A stretch of DNA of 39,224 nucleotides from Streptomyces sabulosicollis (GTDB lineage: Bacteria; Actinomycetota; Actinomycetes; Streptomycetales; Streptomycetaceae), in contig NZ_JAEEAP010000032.1 in assembly GCF_016103465.1 (NCBI RefSeq), forward strand, positions 1 to 39,224. Reading direction: 5' to 3'. The position numbers and the translations under genes are program-made. Positions 30,547 to 38,403 of the stretch are shown here, piece by piece. The first letter of the stretch is position 1; each line of letters starts with the position of its first letter. Below the pieces are notes generated by a model. It had not been told where the DNA came from, did not search any database, and saw only the letters and a program-made list of their open reading frames with translations.

Positions 30547-32157
30547 ATGGACGTATTGCCGTTGTTGATGCTGGTCGCGGGCAGCGCGGTGGTCGCGGGC
30601 GCGGCGCGCCGGACCCCGGTGCCCGCGCCGCTGCTGCTCGTCGCGGCCGGGCTCGTCGTCTCGTACGTGCCCGGAGTGCCGGACTACACCCTGGACCCGC
30701 ATATCGTGCTGCCCCTGGTGCTGCCGCCGCTGCTGCACAGCGCCGCGCTGGACAGCTCGTACCTCGATCTGCGGGCCAATCTGCGGCCGATCGCGCTGCT
30801 CTCCGTCGGGTATGTGCTCTTCGCGACCGTCGCGGTCGGCGTGGTCGCCCATCTGCTGATCCCGCAGCTGCCGCTGACCGCCGCCCTCGTGCTCGGCGCG
30901 GTGGTCGCGCCGCCGGACGCCGTGGCCGCCACCGCCATCGCCCGCCGGGTCGGGCTGCCCTCCCGGCTCACCACGCTCCTGCAGGGCGAGTCCCTGTTCA
31001 ACGACGCGACCGCGATCACCGCCTACCGGGTCGCGGTGGCCGCGGCGGTGGGGGAGGGCGTCAGCTGGGCCGAGGGCCTGCGGGAGTTCGCCTTCGCGGC
31101 CATCGGCGGCGTCGTGGTCGGTCTGATCCTGATGGTGCCGCTGCACTGGCTGCGCATCCGGCTGCGGGACGCCCTGCTCCAGAACACCCTCTCGCTGCTC
31201 ATCCCGTTCGTCGCCTACGCCGTCGCCGAGCAGGTCGAGGCGTCCGGTGTGCTGGCCGTCGTGGTGGTCGGGCTCTACCTCGGACACCACTCCTGGCAGG
31301 TCGACTTCGCCACCCGGCTCCAGGAGGCGGCGGTCTGGCGGATGATCGACTTCGTTCTGGAGTCGGCGGTGTTCGCGCTGATCGGGCTGCAACTGCGGGT
31401 CGTGGTGGGCGGCCTGGGGGAGTACGGGGCGGGCGAGGCCGCCTGGTACGCGGCCGTCGTCTTCCTGGCCGTGGTGGCCGCCCGCTACGTCTGGGTCTTC
31501 CCGTCGACCTTCGTACCGCGCATGCTCTTCCCCGGGATCCGCGAGCGCGAGCCCGGCACCAACTGGACCGCGCCGGTCGTCGTCGGCTGGGCCGGGATGC
31601 GCGGCGTGGTCTCGCTGGCCATCGCCTTCTCGATCCCGGAGACCGTGCACGGCGGGGCCCCCTTCCCGGCCCGCAATCTGATCCTCTTCCTGACCTTCAC
31701 GACCGTCATCGGCACCCTGGTGGTCCATGGGCTCACCCTGCCGTCCCTGATCCGGCTGCTCCGACTGCCCGGCCGGGACCCCCACGCCGAGACCCTGGCC
31801 GAGGCCCAGGCGCAGAACACGGCGTCGCTGGCGGCCGAGCGCCGTCTGGCGGAGCTGCTGGACGACGAGCGCAACGCCCTGCCGTCACCGCTCGCCGACC
31901 GGCTGCGCACGGTGCTGGAGCAGCGCCGCAACGCCGTGTGGGAGCGGCTGGGCGCGGTCAACGAGGTCACCGGCGAATCGGCGGACGACACCTATCGGCG
32001 GCTGGCCCGGGAGATGATCGAGGCCGAGCGGGCGGTGTTCGTGGACCTGCGGGACGCCCGGCGGATCGACGAGGAGATGCTGCGGTCGCTGCTGCGGCGC
32101 CTGGACCTGGAGGAGGCGGCGCTCTACCGGGAGGGCGCCACGGAGGAGGGGGCCTGA
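30547..32157 (+). CDS. CPA1-family Na+/H+ antiporter
   Basis: 536-aa membrane antiporter. About 12 hydrophobic segments in the first 410 residues, with APPDAVAATAIARRVG and QGESLFNDATAI (the ion-binding ND-type region) and GWAGMRGVVSLAIAFSIPE (conserved R in segment 10-11). A soluble charged tail of about 120 residues follows, ending in EERLLRRL-like coiled stretches (DARRIDEEMLRSLLRRLDLE). It exchanges protons for Na+ or another cation. ATG at 30547 is chosen over 30505 since the latter adds a basic tail with no ribosome binding site. Confidence 0.9.
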   Translation: MDVLPLLMLVAGSAVVAGAARRTPVPAPLLLVAAGLVVSYVPGVPDYTLDPHIVLPLVLPPLLHSAALDSSYLDLRANLRPIALLSVGYVLFATVAVGVVAHLLIPQLPLTAALVLGAVVAPPDAVAATAIARRVGLPSRLTTLLQGESLFNDATAITAYRVAVAAAVGEGVSWAEGLREFAFAAIGGVVVGLILMVPLHWLRIRLRDALLQNTLSLLIPFVAYAVAEQVEASGVLAVVVVGLYLGHHSWQVDFATRLQEAAVWRMIDFVLESAVFALIGLQLRVVVGGLGEYGAGEAAWYAAVVFLAVVAARYVWVFPSTFVPRMLFPGIREREPGTNWTAPVVVGWAGMRGVVSLAIAFSIPETVHGGAPFPARNLILFLTFTTVIGTLVVHGLTLPSLIRLLRLPGRDPHAETLAEAQAQNTASLAAERRLAELLDDERNALPSPLADRLRTVLEQRRNAVWERLGAVNEVTGESADDTYRRLAREMIEAERAVFVDLRDARRIDEEMLRSLLRRLDLEEAALYREGATEEGA

Positions 32158-32210
32158 GGCCCGACCCCCTCCGAGCCGCCCGCCGTACCCGGCGCCGGGA
32201 GGGGAGGGCG

Positions 32211-32286
32211 TCGCTATGCGGCTCCGCCGCGAAAGCGTCGATGGGCGGCTCCGCCGCGGAAAGTGTCGCTATGCGGCTCCGCCGCG
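32211..32286. repeat. three copies of the GCGGCTCCGCCGC repeat
   Basis: TCGCTATGCGGCTCCGCCGC begins at 32211 and 32266, and a variant TCGATGGGCGGCTCCGCCGC at 32238. Each holds a GCGGCTCCGCCGC dyad. The same family occurs at 409-429. They fill the convergent gap between the antiporter and amidase genes. Confidence 0.85.
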
Positions 32287-32315
32287 TGCCGCCGGACACC
32301 CCGTGGATGAGCGTC

Positions 32316-32903
32316 CTACTTGAGCCGCTCGCGGATCCGGTCGCGCATCGAGGCCATCGTGAAGCCGCGCGGATCCACCTTGCCCGGCTGCCATTCGAGG
32401 TGGCCGATCACCGAGCGCTCGGTCCAGCCGTGACGGCGGCACACGGCCGCCGCGGCCCGCGCGATCGCGTCCCGCTGGGCCTCGGGCCACGGGTCCTCGC
32501 CGTCGCCCAGGTTCTCGCATTCGAAGCCGTAGAAGGCGCGGTTCCCGTCGGTGTTCGCCTCGTTGTCCGGCGGGAGGGCCCGCTCGGCGATCACCGCCCG
32601 CAGGACGTCGTCGTCAAGACCGGCGTGGTTGGCGCGGCCGTAGCCGACCAGATGGACGCCGCCGTCCTTGGCGATCACACCGTGGCAGAGCGGGCCGGGC
32701 AGCCCCTCGAAGCCCGCCCGGCAGATCTCCACGGTCTCCTCGGTGCCGGAGGTGACGGTGTGGTGGATCATCACCCCGTGCACCGGGCCCCACGGCCCCT
32801 TGTGGTTCCGGTTGTGGTGCCGCCAGTCGCCGACCTGCGTCACCCGCAAGCCCTCGTTCGTCAGCGCCGCCAGGAAGTCCCCCGCGGACATGGGTGAGGC
32901 CAT
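32316..32903 (-). CDS. N-acetylmuramoyl-L-alanine amidase (Amidase_2), endolysin-like
   Basis: 195-aa zinc amidase cleaving the bond between muramic acid and the stem peptide. H47-H48 (GVMIHHTV), H168 (SVIGHLEW) and D177 (PGKVDPRGF) form the metal site; GECENLGDG-like text (FECENLG) is the conserved strand. There is no signal peptide and no cell-wall binding module, the form seen in phage lysins and in some Streptomyces amidases. ATG at 32903 has GGAGG upstream. Monocistronic, divergent from glsA. Confidence 0.9.
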   Translation of the reverse strand: MASPMSAGDFLAALTNEGLRVTQVGDWRHHNRNHKGPWGPVHGVMIHHTVTSGTEETVEICRAGFEGLPGPLCHGVIAKDGGVHLVGYGRANHAGLDDDVLRAVIAERALPPDNEANTDGNRAFYGFECENLGDGEDPWPEAQRDAIARAAAAVCRRHGWTERSVIGHLEWQPGKVDPRGFTMASMRDRIRERLK

Positions 32904-33074
32904 GCCCCGCCTCCGTTCTGGTCCTGGGGCGGGCCCCGGTCGCGGTCCGCCCCGTTCACCCGCTTGCTTACCCGTCGCACAGCCATGAACACATGGGGTG
33001 ATGAACGGCCGGGGGCGCGTTATCGTGCGGACCGATCCATCCGTACGACCTCACAACGGGAGACGCACCGCACC

Positions 33075-33986
33075 ATGGACTACCAGGCAGTGCTGGAGGA
33101 GGTCGCGGCCCATGTGAAGCCGCAGATCGGCCGGGGACAGGTGGCCCAGTACATCCCGGCGCTCGCCTCGGTGGACGCGGACCGCTTCGGGATGGCCCTC
33201 GCCGACGTCGACGGCCGTGTCACCGGGGTCGGCGACTGGGAGCGGCCCTTCTCGATGCAGTCCATCTCCAAGGCGTTCAGCCTCGCGCTCGTCCTCGCCG
33301 ACGACGGCGAGAGGCTGTGGCGGCGGGTCGGCCGGGAGCCCTCGGGTAACCCCTTCAACTCCCTGGTGCAGCTGGAGTACGAGCACGGCATCCCGCGCAA
33401 TCCGTTCATCAACGCCGGGGCGCTCGTCGTCACCGACCGGCTGCACACCCTTACCGGCGACGCCAGCACCACCATGCTGGACTTCCTGCGCGCCGAGAGC
33501 GGCAATCCGGACCTCGGCTTCGACCGGGAGGTCGCCGCCTCCGAGACGGCCCATGGCGACCGTAATGCGGCCCTCGCCCACTTCATGGCGGGCTACGGCA
33601 ACCTCGACAACCCCGTGCCGACCGTGCTCGAGCACTACTTCTGGCAGTGCTCGATCGAAATGAGCTGCCGCGACCTCGCCCTGGCGGGTGGCTTCCTGGC
33701 CCGCCACGGGCTGCGCGCGGACGGCTCGCGGCTGCTGTCGCGCAGCGAGGCCAAGCGGGTCAACGCGGTCATGCTCACCTGCGGTACGTACGACGCGGCG
33801 GGCGACTTCGCCTACCGCGTCGGGCTGCCCGGCAAGAGCGGGGTCGGCGGCGGCATCGTCGCGGTGGTCCCCGGCCGCTGCACGCTGTGCGTCTGGAGCC
33901 CCGGCCTCGACGCCCGCGGCAACTCGGTGGCCGGGGTGGCGGCCCTGGACCACTTCACCACGCTGACCGGCTGGTCCGTCTTCTAG
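33075..33986 (+). CDS. glsA: glutaminase A
   Basis: 303-aa serine-dependent glutaminase, converting glutamine to glutamate and ammonia. The catalytic S-x-x-K is S63-I-S-K66 in SMQSISKAFSL; further conserved blocks are GNPFNSLVQLEYEHGIPRNP, NAGALVVTDRL and SGVGGGIVAVVPG. Full length for the family (about 300-310 aa). GGGAG lies upstream of the ATG at 33075; the frame runs further up without a better start. Confidence 0.96.
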   Translation: MDYQAVLEEVAAHVKPQIGRGQVAQYIPALASVDADRFGMALADVDGRVTGVGDWERPFSMQSISKAFSLALVLADDGERLWRRVGREPSGNPFNSLVQLEYEHGIPRNPFINAGALVVTDRLHTLTGDASTTMLDFLRAESGNPDLGFDREVAASETAHGDRNAALAHFMAGYGNLDNPVPTVLEHYFWQCSIEMSCRDLALAGGFLARHGLRADGSRLLSRSEAKRVNAVMLTCGTYDAAGDFAYRVGLPGKSGVGGGIVAVVPGRCTLCVWSPGLDARGNSVAGVAALDHFTTLTGWSVF

Positions 33987-34137
33987 GGGTGCCCGATGGG
34001 TCTTGGCGCCTGGGGAAGGATCCGCTGGCTGTGACGCGGGCGCGCGGGAGCGTGGACGGCGTGTGGGCGGAGGTGGCGCGCGGCCTGGCGCGGCGGGAGC
34101 ATGGAGGGTAGTGGTGGTGAGCAGGAGGTGTACCGCC

Positions 34138-34362
34138 ATGCAGCATGAGATGCGCGCCGAATACGAGGAGGGCAGCTCGGGGCGGGTCGCGGGCGCGCCG
34201 GTCAAGATCTGGCACATGGTCCGCGGGAACGGGACGACCGCCATGTGCGGGCGGGAGCTGGACCCGGACGCCGAGACCCAGGCCGCCGACCTGTGGGCCA
34301 CGGGTGACGCGGGGCCCTTCTGTCACTCCTGCGGCGCGATGTATCTGCGCGAGGTCCCTTGA
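34138..34362 (+). CDS. small Cys-containing (possible zinc) protein
   Basis: 74-aa conserved-looking protein with one CGREL motif and a CHSCGAMYL motif near the C-terminus plus a His at WHMVRG: three Cys and two His spaced as in small zinc ribbons seen in Streptomyces hypotheticals. I do not know a function. AGGAGG lies 8 nt before the ATG. Its stop overlaps the start of the AraC gene (TTGA), so the two are translationally coupled. Confidence 0.75.
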   Translation: MQHEMRAEYEEGSSGRVAGAPVKIWHMVRGNGTTAMCGRELDPDAETQAADLWATGDAGPFCHSCGAMYLREVP

Positions 34363-35090
34363 GCGCCTCGAGCGAGTACCGGGAGCGCAGGGCGCTGATC
34401 GGCCGCGGTGCCGTGGTCTGGACCCGTACGGCCGGCACCGGGCCGCAGCGGGTGCTCCCGGACGGCTGCACGGATCTGATCTGGAGCGAGGCGGGACCGG
34501 GGCCGGAGGGCGAGCTGCTGGTCGCCGGGCCGGACACTCGCGCGCACCTCGCCCCCGGCCCGCCGGGCACCCGGGCCGTGGGCCTGCGGTTCGCCCCGGG
34601 TACGGGCCCCGCCGTGCTGGGCGTTCCGGCACATGAACTCCGCGATCTGCGGGTGCCGTTGGCCGCGCTCTGGCCGGGCGCGGAGGTCCGGCGGCTGGCC
34701 GAGCGGATCGCCACCGGGCGGACGGCCGCGGGGCGGCTTCTGGAGGAGGCCGCGCTGGGGCGGCCGCGGGCGGCGGAACCACCCGATCCGGTGCTTGCCG
34801 CGATCGTCGCGGGGGTCTCGCGCGGGACCGGAGTGGCCGGGATCGCCGCCGCCGTGGGCCTGGGGGAGCGGCAGTTGCACCGCCGCTCCCTCGCCGCGTT
34901 CGGCTACGGCCCCAAGACGCTGGGCCGGGTGCTCCGGCTGAACCGGGCCCTTGACCTGGCGCGCGCCGGTGTCCCCTTCGCGGAGGTCGCGGCCACGGCG
35001 GGCTACGCCGACCAGGCCCATCTCGCCCGCGAGGTCAGGGCGCTGGCGGGGGTGCCCCTGGGACGTCTGCTGCGGGGGTCAGGAGGGTAG
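34359..35090 (+). CDS. AraC-family helix-turn-helix regulator
   Basis: 243-aa regulator with an N-terminal beta domain of the DUF6597 type (RVLPDGCTDLIWSEAG, VGLRFAPGTGPAVLG) and a C-terminal AraC helix-turn-helix pair at about residues 155-238 (GVAGIAAAVGLGERQLHRRS; FAEVAATAGYADQAHLAREV). The start is TTG at 34359 overlapping the previous stop. Its 3' end overlaps that of the convergent VOC gene by 12 nt. Regulators of this type often sit beside VOC/glyoxalase genes. Confidence 0.86.
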   Translation: MSASSEYRERRALIGRGAVVWTRTAGTGPQRVLPDGCTDLIWSEAGPGPEGELLVAGPDTRAHLAPGPPGTRAVGLRFAPGTGPAVLGVPAHELRDLRVPLAALWPGAEVRRLAERIATGRTAAGRLLEEAALGRPRAAEPPDPVLAAIVAGVSRGTGVAGIAAAVGLGERQLHRRSLAAFGYGPKTLGRVLRLNRALDLARAGVPFAEVAATAGYADQAHLAREVRALAGVPLGRLLRGSGG

Positions 35091-35474
35091 CGGGGCGAAG
35101 AGATCGATCCCGTTGCCGTCGGGGTCGAGGACCGTGGCGTAGCGCTGGCCCCAGGGCGCGTCCCACGGCTCCAGCTTGCCGCGTACCCCCGCTCCCACGA
35201 GGTCCTGGTAGGTCTTGTCCACGTCGGCCGGGCTGTCGCAGGCGAAGGCCAGCCCCACCTGGTGGGGGCCGCTCGGCGGCGTCCACTCCGGGTCGAAGGA
35301 GCGCACCGTCTCGACGGTGTCCCACATCAGCCGGGTCCCGCCGGGCAGGGCGGCCTCGACGTGGGGCTGGGTGTCGGCGTCGGCGGGGATGTCGAGGCCG
35401 AGGCGGCGGTAGAAGGCGAGGGATGCGGCCAGGTCGGCGACGACCAGGCCGATGGCGTCGAATCGTGCTGTCAT
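35079..35474 (-). CDS. VOC/glyoxalase family protein
   Basis: 131-aa single VOC protein with two beta-alpha-beta-beta-beta units: FDAIGLVVADLAASLAFYRR at the start and YATVLDPDGNGIDLFAPL at the end. Candidate metal ligands such as the first His are missing (D6/E-type positions), so a non-enzymatic or binding role (for example drug binding) is possible as well as dioxygenase or glyoxalase activity. Convergent with and overlapping the AraC gene by 12 nt. Confidence 0.88.
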   Translation of the reverse strand: MTARFDAIGLVVADLAASLAFYRRLGLDIPADADTQPHVEAALPGGTRLMWDTVETVRSFDPEWTPPSGPHQVGLAFACDSPADVDKTYQDLVGAGVRGKLEPWDAPWGQRYATVLDPDGNGIDLFAPLPS

Positions 35475-35614
35475 ACGGGCAGCGTAGGCAGCGCCCGGGC
35501 GGCCGGTCTTGAACGAATCGGACGTCCGGGCGGGGGCGTCCGGGGACGGCCGTGGGGTCGGCCGTGGCACGCCGGGGCAGGCCGGGGCAGCGTCAGGAGG
35601 CCCGCGGGGCCACC

Positions 35615-36553
35615 TCAGGGACAGCGGATGACCTGGCCCGCGTACGACAGGTTGCCGCCGAAGCCGAAGAGCAGCACCGGGGCGCCGGAGGGCACCTCGC
35701 CGCGCTCGACCAGTTTGGACAGGGCGAGCGGAATGCTGGCCGCCGAGGTGTTGCCGGACTCCACCACATCGCGGGCGATCACCGCGTTGACCGCGCCCAG
35801 CTTGCGGGCGACCGGCTCGATGATCCGCAGATTGGCCTGGTGCAGCACCACCCCGGCCAGGTCCTCCGGGGAGATCCCGGCCCGTTCGCACACCTCCCGC
35901 GCGATCGGCGGCAGATGGGTGGTGGCCCAGCGGTAGACGGCCTGGCCCTCCTGCGCGAAGCGGGGCGGTGTGCCCTCGATGCGGACCGCGCCGCCCATCT
36001 CCGGGACCGAGCCCCACACCACCGGACCGACGCCCGGCCGCTCGGCGGCCACCACCACGGCGGCGCCCGCGCCGTCGCCGGTCAGGACGCAGGTGGAGCG
36101 GTCGGTCCAGTCGGTGGCCTCGCTGAACTTCTCCGCGCCGATCACCAGGGCCGCGCCGGCCGCCCCGGCCCGGATGGTGTGGTCGGCGGTGGCGAGGGCG
36201 TGGGTGAAGCCGGCGCACACCACATTGAGGTCCATGGTGGCGGGGCGGGGCAGCCCGAGCCGGGCGGCGACCCGGGCCGCCATATTGGGGCTGCGGTCGA
36301 TCGCCGTGCAGGTGGCGACGAGCACGAGGTCGATGCCGGAGGGGGCGAGCCCGCTGTGGGCGAGCGCCTTGGCGGCCGCCGCCGCGGCCATCTCGTCGAC
36401 CGTCTCGTCGGGGCGTGCGAGGTGCCGGGTGCGGATGCCGACCCGGCTGCGGATCCACTCGTCGCTGGTGTCGACGATGGCCGCGAGGTCGTCGTTGCCG
36501 AGCACTTTCGCGGGCTGGTAGTGGCCGAGCGCCAGTACGTGCGAGCCGGTCAT
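35615..36553 (-). CDS. beta-ketoacyl-ACP synthase III-like (FabH family)
   Basis: 312-aa thiolase-fold condensing enzyme. The triad Cys113 (NVVCAGF), His238 (VVLHQAN) and Asn268 (ESGNTSAASIPLAL) is intact, and the C-terminal GFGGNLSYAGQVI is typical. It would start fatty acid or polyketide chains from an acyl-CoA. No acyl carrier protein or fatty acid gene is next to it, so this is likely an extra, specialised copy, not the housekeeping fabH. Single gene with ATG at 36553. Confidence 0.93.
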   Translation of the reverse strand: MTGSHVLALGHYQPAKVLGNDDLAAIVDTSDEWIRSRVGIRTRHLARPDETVDEMAAAAAAKALAHSGLAPSGIDLVLVATCTAIDRSPNMAARVAARLGLPRPATMDLNVVCAGFTHALATADHTIRAGAAGAALVIGAEKFSEATDWTDRSTCVLTGDGAGAAVVVAAERPGVGPVVWGSVPEMGGAVRIEGTPPRFAQEGQAVYRWATTHLPPIAREVCERAGISPEDLAGVVLHQANLRIIEPVARKLGAVNAVIARDVVESGNTSAASIPLALSKLVERGEVPSGAPVLLFGFGGNLSYAGQVIRCP

Positions 36554-36787
36554 CGGTCATCCCCTTCGCGCCAGTGTCGACGTATCCGCGCAACTTTGCG
36601 GAGATCTCCACGCACAGTCTGCGGTGTGTCCAGTCTTGGGGGGAGCAGACGTGCCGTGCGCTCGGGCTACTCACCAATCTTGGGCGCCGAGATCTGGAGT
36701 TCCCGGCCTTCCCCTGGCGGGCGCCGGGGGTCGGTGGCGGAAGGGGATGACCTGACCGCGGCCCAGGACGGCCGACTCGGGACAGGT

Positions 36788-36857
36788 GGTTCAGGAGAGC
36801 CGGTTCAGGAGAGCCGGTTCAGGGGAGCCGGTTCAGGGGAGCCGGTTCAGGAGAGCT
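36788..36857. repeat. five copies of a 14-bp tandem repeat across the HAD gene end
   Basis: GGTTCAGGAGAGCC and variants (GGTTCAGGGGAGCC) start at 36788, 36802, 36816, 36830 and 36844. The last copy contains the TGA stop of the HAD phosphatase gene. Each copy carries the stop-bearing TCA in the same position. The rest of 36554-36787 shows no gene; it should hold the promoter of the FabH-like gene. Confidence 0.9.
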
Positions 36858-37518
36858 GGCCGTCGTAGTCCGGGAGCTTGAAGGACTTCTCGGCGTGGCC
36901 ACCGGTGAGGTCGGTGGGGCTGTTGCCGATGTTGGCGATGATCGTGTAGCCGTTCTTCTCGATCTCCGCCCGCTTGGCGGTCTTGTACTCCGCCACGTTC
37001 TGGAAGAGGTCCGGCAGGTGGCGGACGTACAGACCGGCGACCGAGTAGCCGACCTTCTCCAGGTTGTACTCGGTCGGGAGGGAGATGATGCCGGGGCGCG
37101 CGGTGACGAAGAAGATGGCGACACCGCGGTCGTGGGCGTACTGGGCGAGCCTCAGCACCGGCTCGACGGCGGGCTGGGGGTAGCTGAAGCCGAAGTCCGT
37201 CTCCAGCGAGGTGTTGTCGATGTCCAGGACGATGGCCTGCTTCTCGCCCGAGGGCCGGGAGGTGCGCTCCTCGACGTAGGGGCGGGCCTGCTGGTCGATG
37301 ATGGCGCGAACATCGCGCTGCCAGGTCTCGTAGTCGACCTCCTCGGCGGCGGCGGCGCTCGACGGCGCCACGGCGGCCGACGTGGTGGCCGCCGTGGTGC
37401 CGGTGGTGCCGGGCGTGACGGCGGTCGCCGTGGTGGCCGTTCCGCCGACGCCGATGGCGAGGGCGACGACCACCGTCGTCATGCCGAGCCGCCGTGATCG
37501 CACGCGTCCTGCTGTCAT
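36847..37518 (-). CDS. secreted HAD-family acid phosphatase
   Basis: 223-aa exported phosphatase of the class B/plant acid phosphatase (HAD) family. Signal peptide at residues 1-33 (RRLGMTTVVVALAIGVGG), then a Thr/Ala-rich linker, then motif I VLDIDNTS with nucleophile D99 and D101, motif II FFVTARP, a Lys in EKNGYTI and motif IV IGNSPTDL. Acts outside the membrane on phosphomonoesters. ATG at 37518. Its 3' end is a 14-bp tandem repeat. Confidence 0.92.
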   Translation of the reverse strand: MTAGRVRSRRLGMTTVVVALAIGVGGTATTATAVTPGTTGTTAATTSAAVAPSSAAAAEEVDYETWQRDVRAIIDQQARPYVEERTSRPSGEKQAIVLDIDNTSLETDFGFSYPQPAVEPVLRLAQYAHDRGVAIFFVTARPGIISLPTEYNLEKVGYSVAGLYVRHLPDLFQNVAEYKTAKRAEIEKNGYTIIANIGNSPTDLTGGHAEKSFKLPDYDGQLS

Positions 37519-37664
37519 CGGTCACATCCTTCGCGTCGAGGCGTCTGCCGGGTGGCATGTTCACGGCTGACGGTGGACATGAGAAGACCTCTGCTTTACC
37601 GGCGAGTAACGGTTCGCGGCCGAGGGGTCTTAATAGGCCAACGACACGTGCCGGGGCGTTCGTT

Positions 37665-37689
37665 GACTGGTCAGCCGGTAGATGGGTAT
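37665..37689 (+). promoter_or_regulatory. possible SigB-class promoter upstream of STAS gene 1
   Basis: GACT (37665-37668), 15 bp, GGGTAT (37684-37689) fits GNNT-N14-16-GGGTAY exactly. It lies 95 bp before the ATG at 37784. A stress sigma factor such as the SigH here would be expected to use it. The rest of 37519-37783 shows no gene. Confidence 0.45.
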
Positions 37690-37783
37690 GTCATCTACTG
37701 AAGGGCCGGCCTGGACCCCGGCGATGACCGGCGTGGCCGCGGGCTCCGGTGTCGCGCGCCTCCACCAGGTCAAGGAGGCTTGC

Positions 37784-38176
37784 ATGTTCGATGATCGGCC
37801 CGCCTTCGGCGTCCGAGTCCAGGCGCTCGGCGGCGTCACCGTCGCCGAGATCGCGGGAGAACTGGACATCTTCGCCGCGGGGCGGATCGTGGCTCGGCTG
37901 GATTCCCTCGTTCAGGCAAGGTGCCCGGACCTGATCCTGGACCTACGACCGGTCACGTTCCTGGACTGCGCCGGATTGTCGTTACTGTGCCGGTTGCGCA
38001 ATCGCGTGCTGGAGCGGGACGGGCGGCTGCGGCTCGTCATCGTCGATCCGCGCTTTCTGCGGCTGCTGCGCATGGTCCGGCTGGACGACACCTTCGAGGT
38101 ACTGGAAGATTTGACTCCGGCGATCGCGGGCGCGGCGGGTCCGACGGCCGGAGGGGGTGGTGACGCCTTCGCCTAA
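37784..38176 (+). CDS. STAS-domain anti-sigma factor antagonist without phospho-Ser
   Basis: 130-aa STAS protein (SpoIIAA/RsbV type). The phosphorylation loop reads FLDCAGL (residues 59-65): Ala63 stands where the phosphorylated Ser of SpoIIAA sits. Codon 67 (37982-37984) is TTA, so translation should depend on the bldA tRNA. AAGGAGG lies 8 nt before the ATG. About 100 residues form the STAS fold; the C-terminal 15 are Gly-rich. It is followed by a second STAS gene after 227 bp. Confidence 0.9.
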   Translation: MFDDRPAFGVRVQALGGVTVAEIAGELDIFAAGRIVARLDSLVQARCPDLILDLRPVTFLDCAGLSLLCRLRNRVLERDGRLRLVIVDPRFLRLLRMVRLDDTFEVLEDLTPAIAGAAGPTAGGGGDAFA

Positions 38177-38403
38177 GCCGTAACTGACGAAGTGTCAATA
38201 GTAAGAACCGAAATTCACTCGGACGAGCGGTCTTTACCGGCGGAATGCTGCGTCCCTCCCTCTGTAACCGGGGGTCACCCCCTTACGCTCGCGGCACGTC
38301 GCCTGAGGACCCGGCGGATTTCGCACCCGATGCCCGACCCTGCCCGCTTCCGGGACCTGACGAAGGTGAGGGGGTCTGTGTGCCGTTCCGAGGGGATATC
38401 GCG

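Noticed and set aside
34003-34137. N-terminal extension of the small Cys protein from 34003
   Set aside because: The AGGAGG site directly before ATG 34138 marks the true start.
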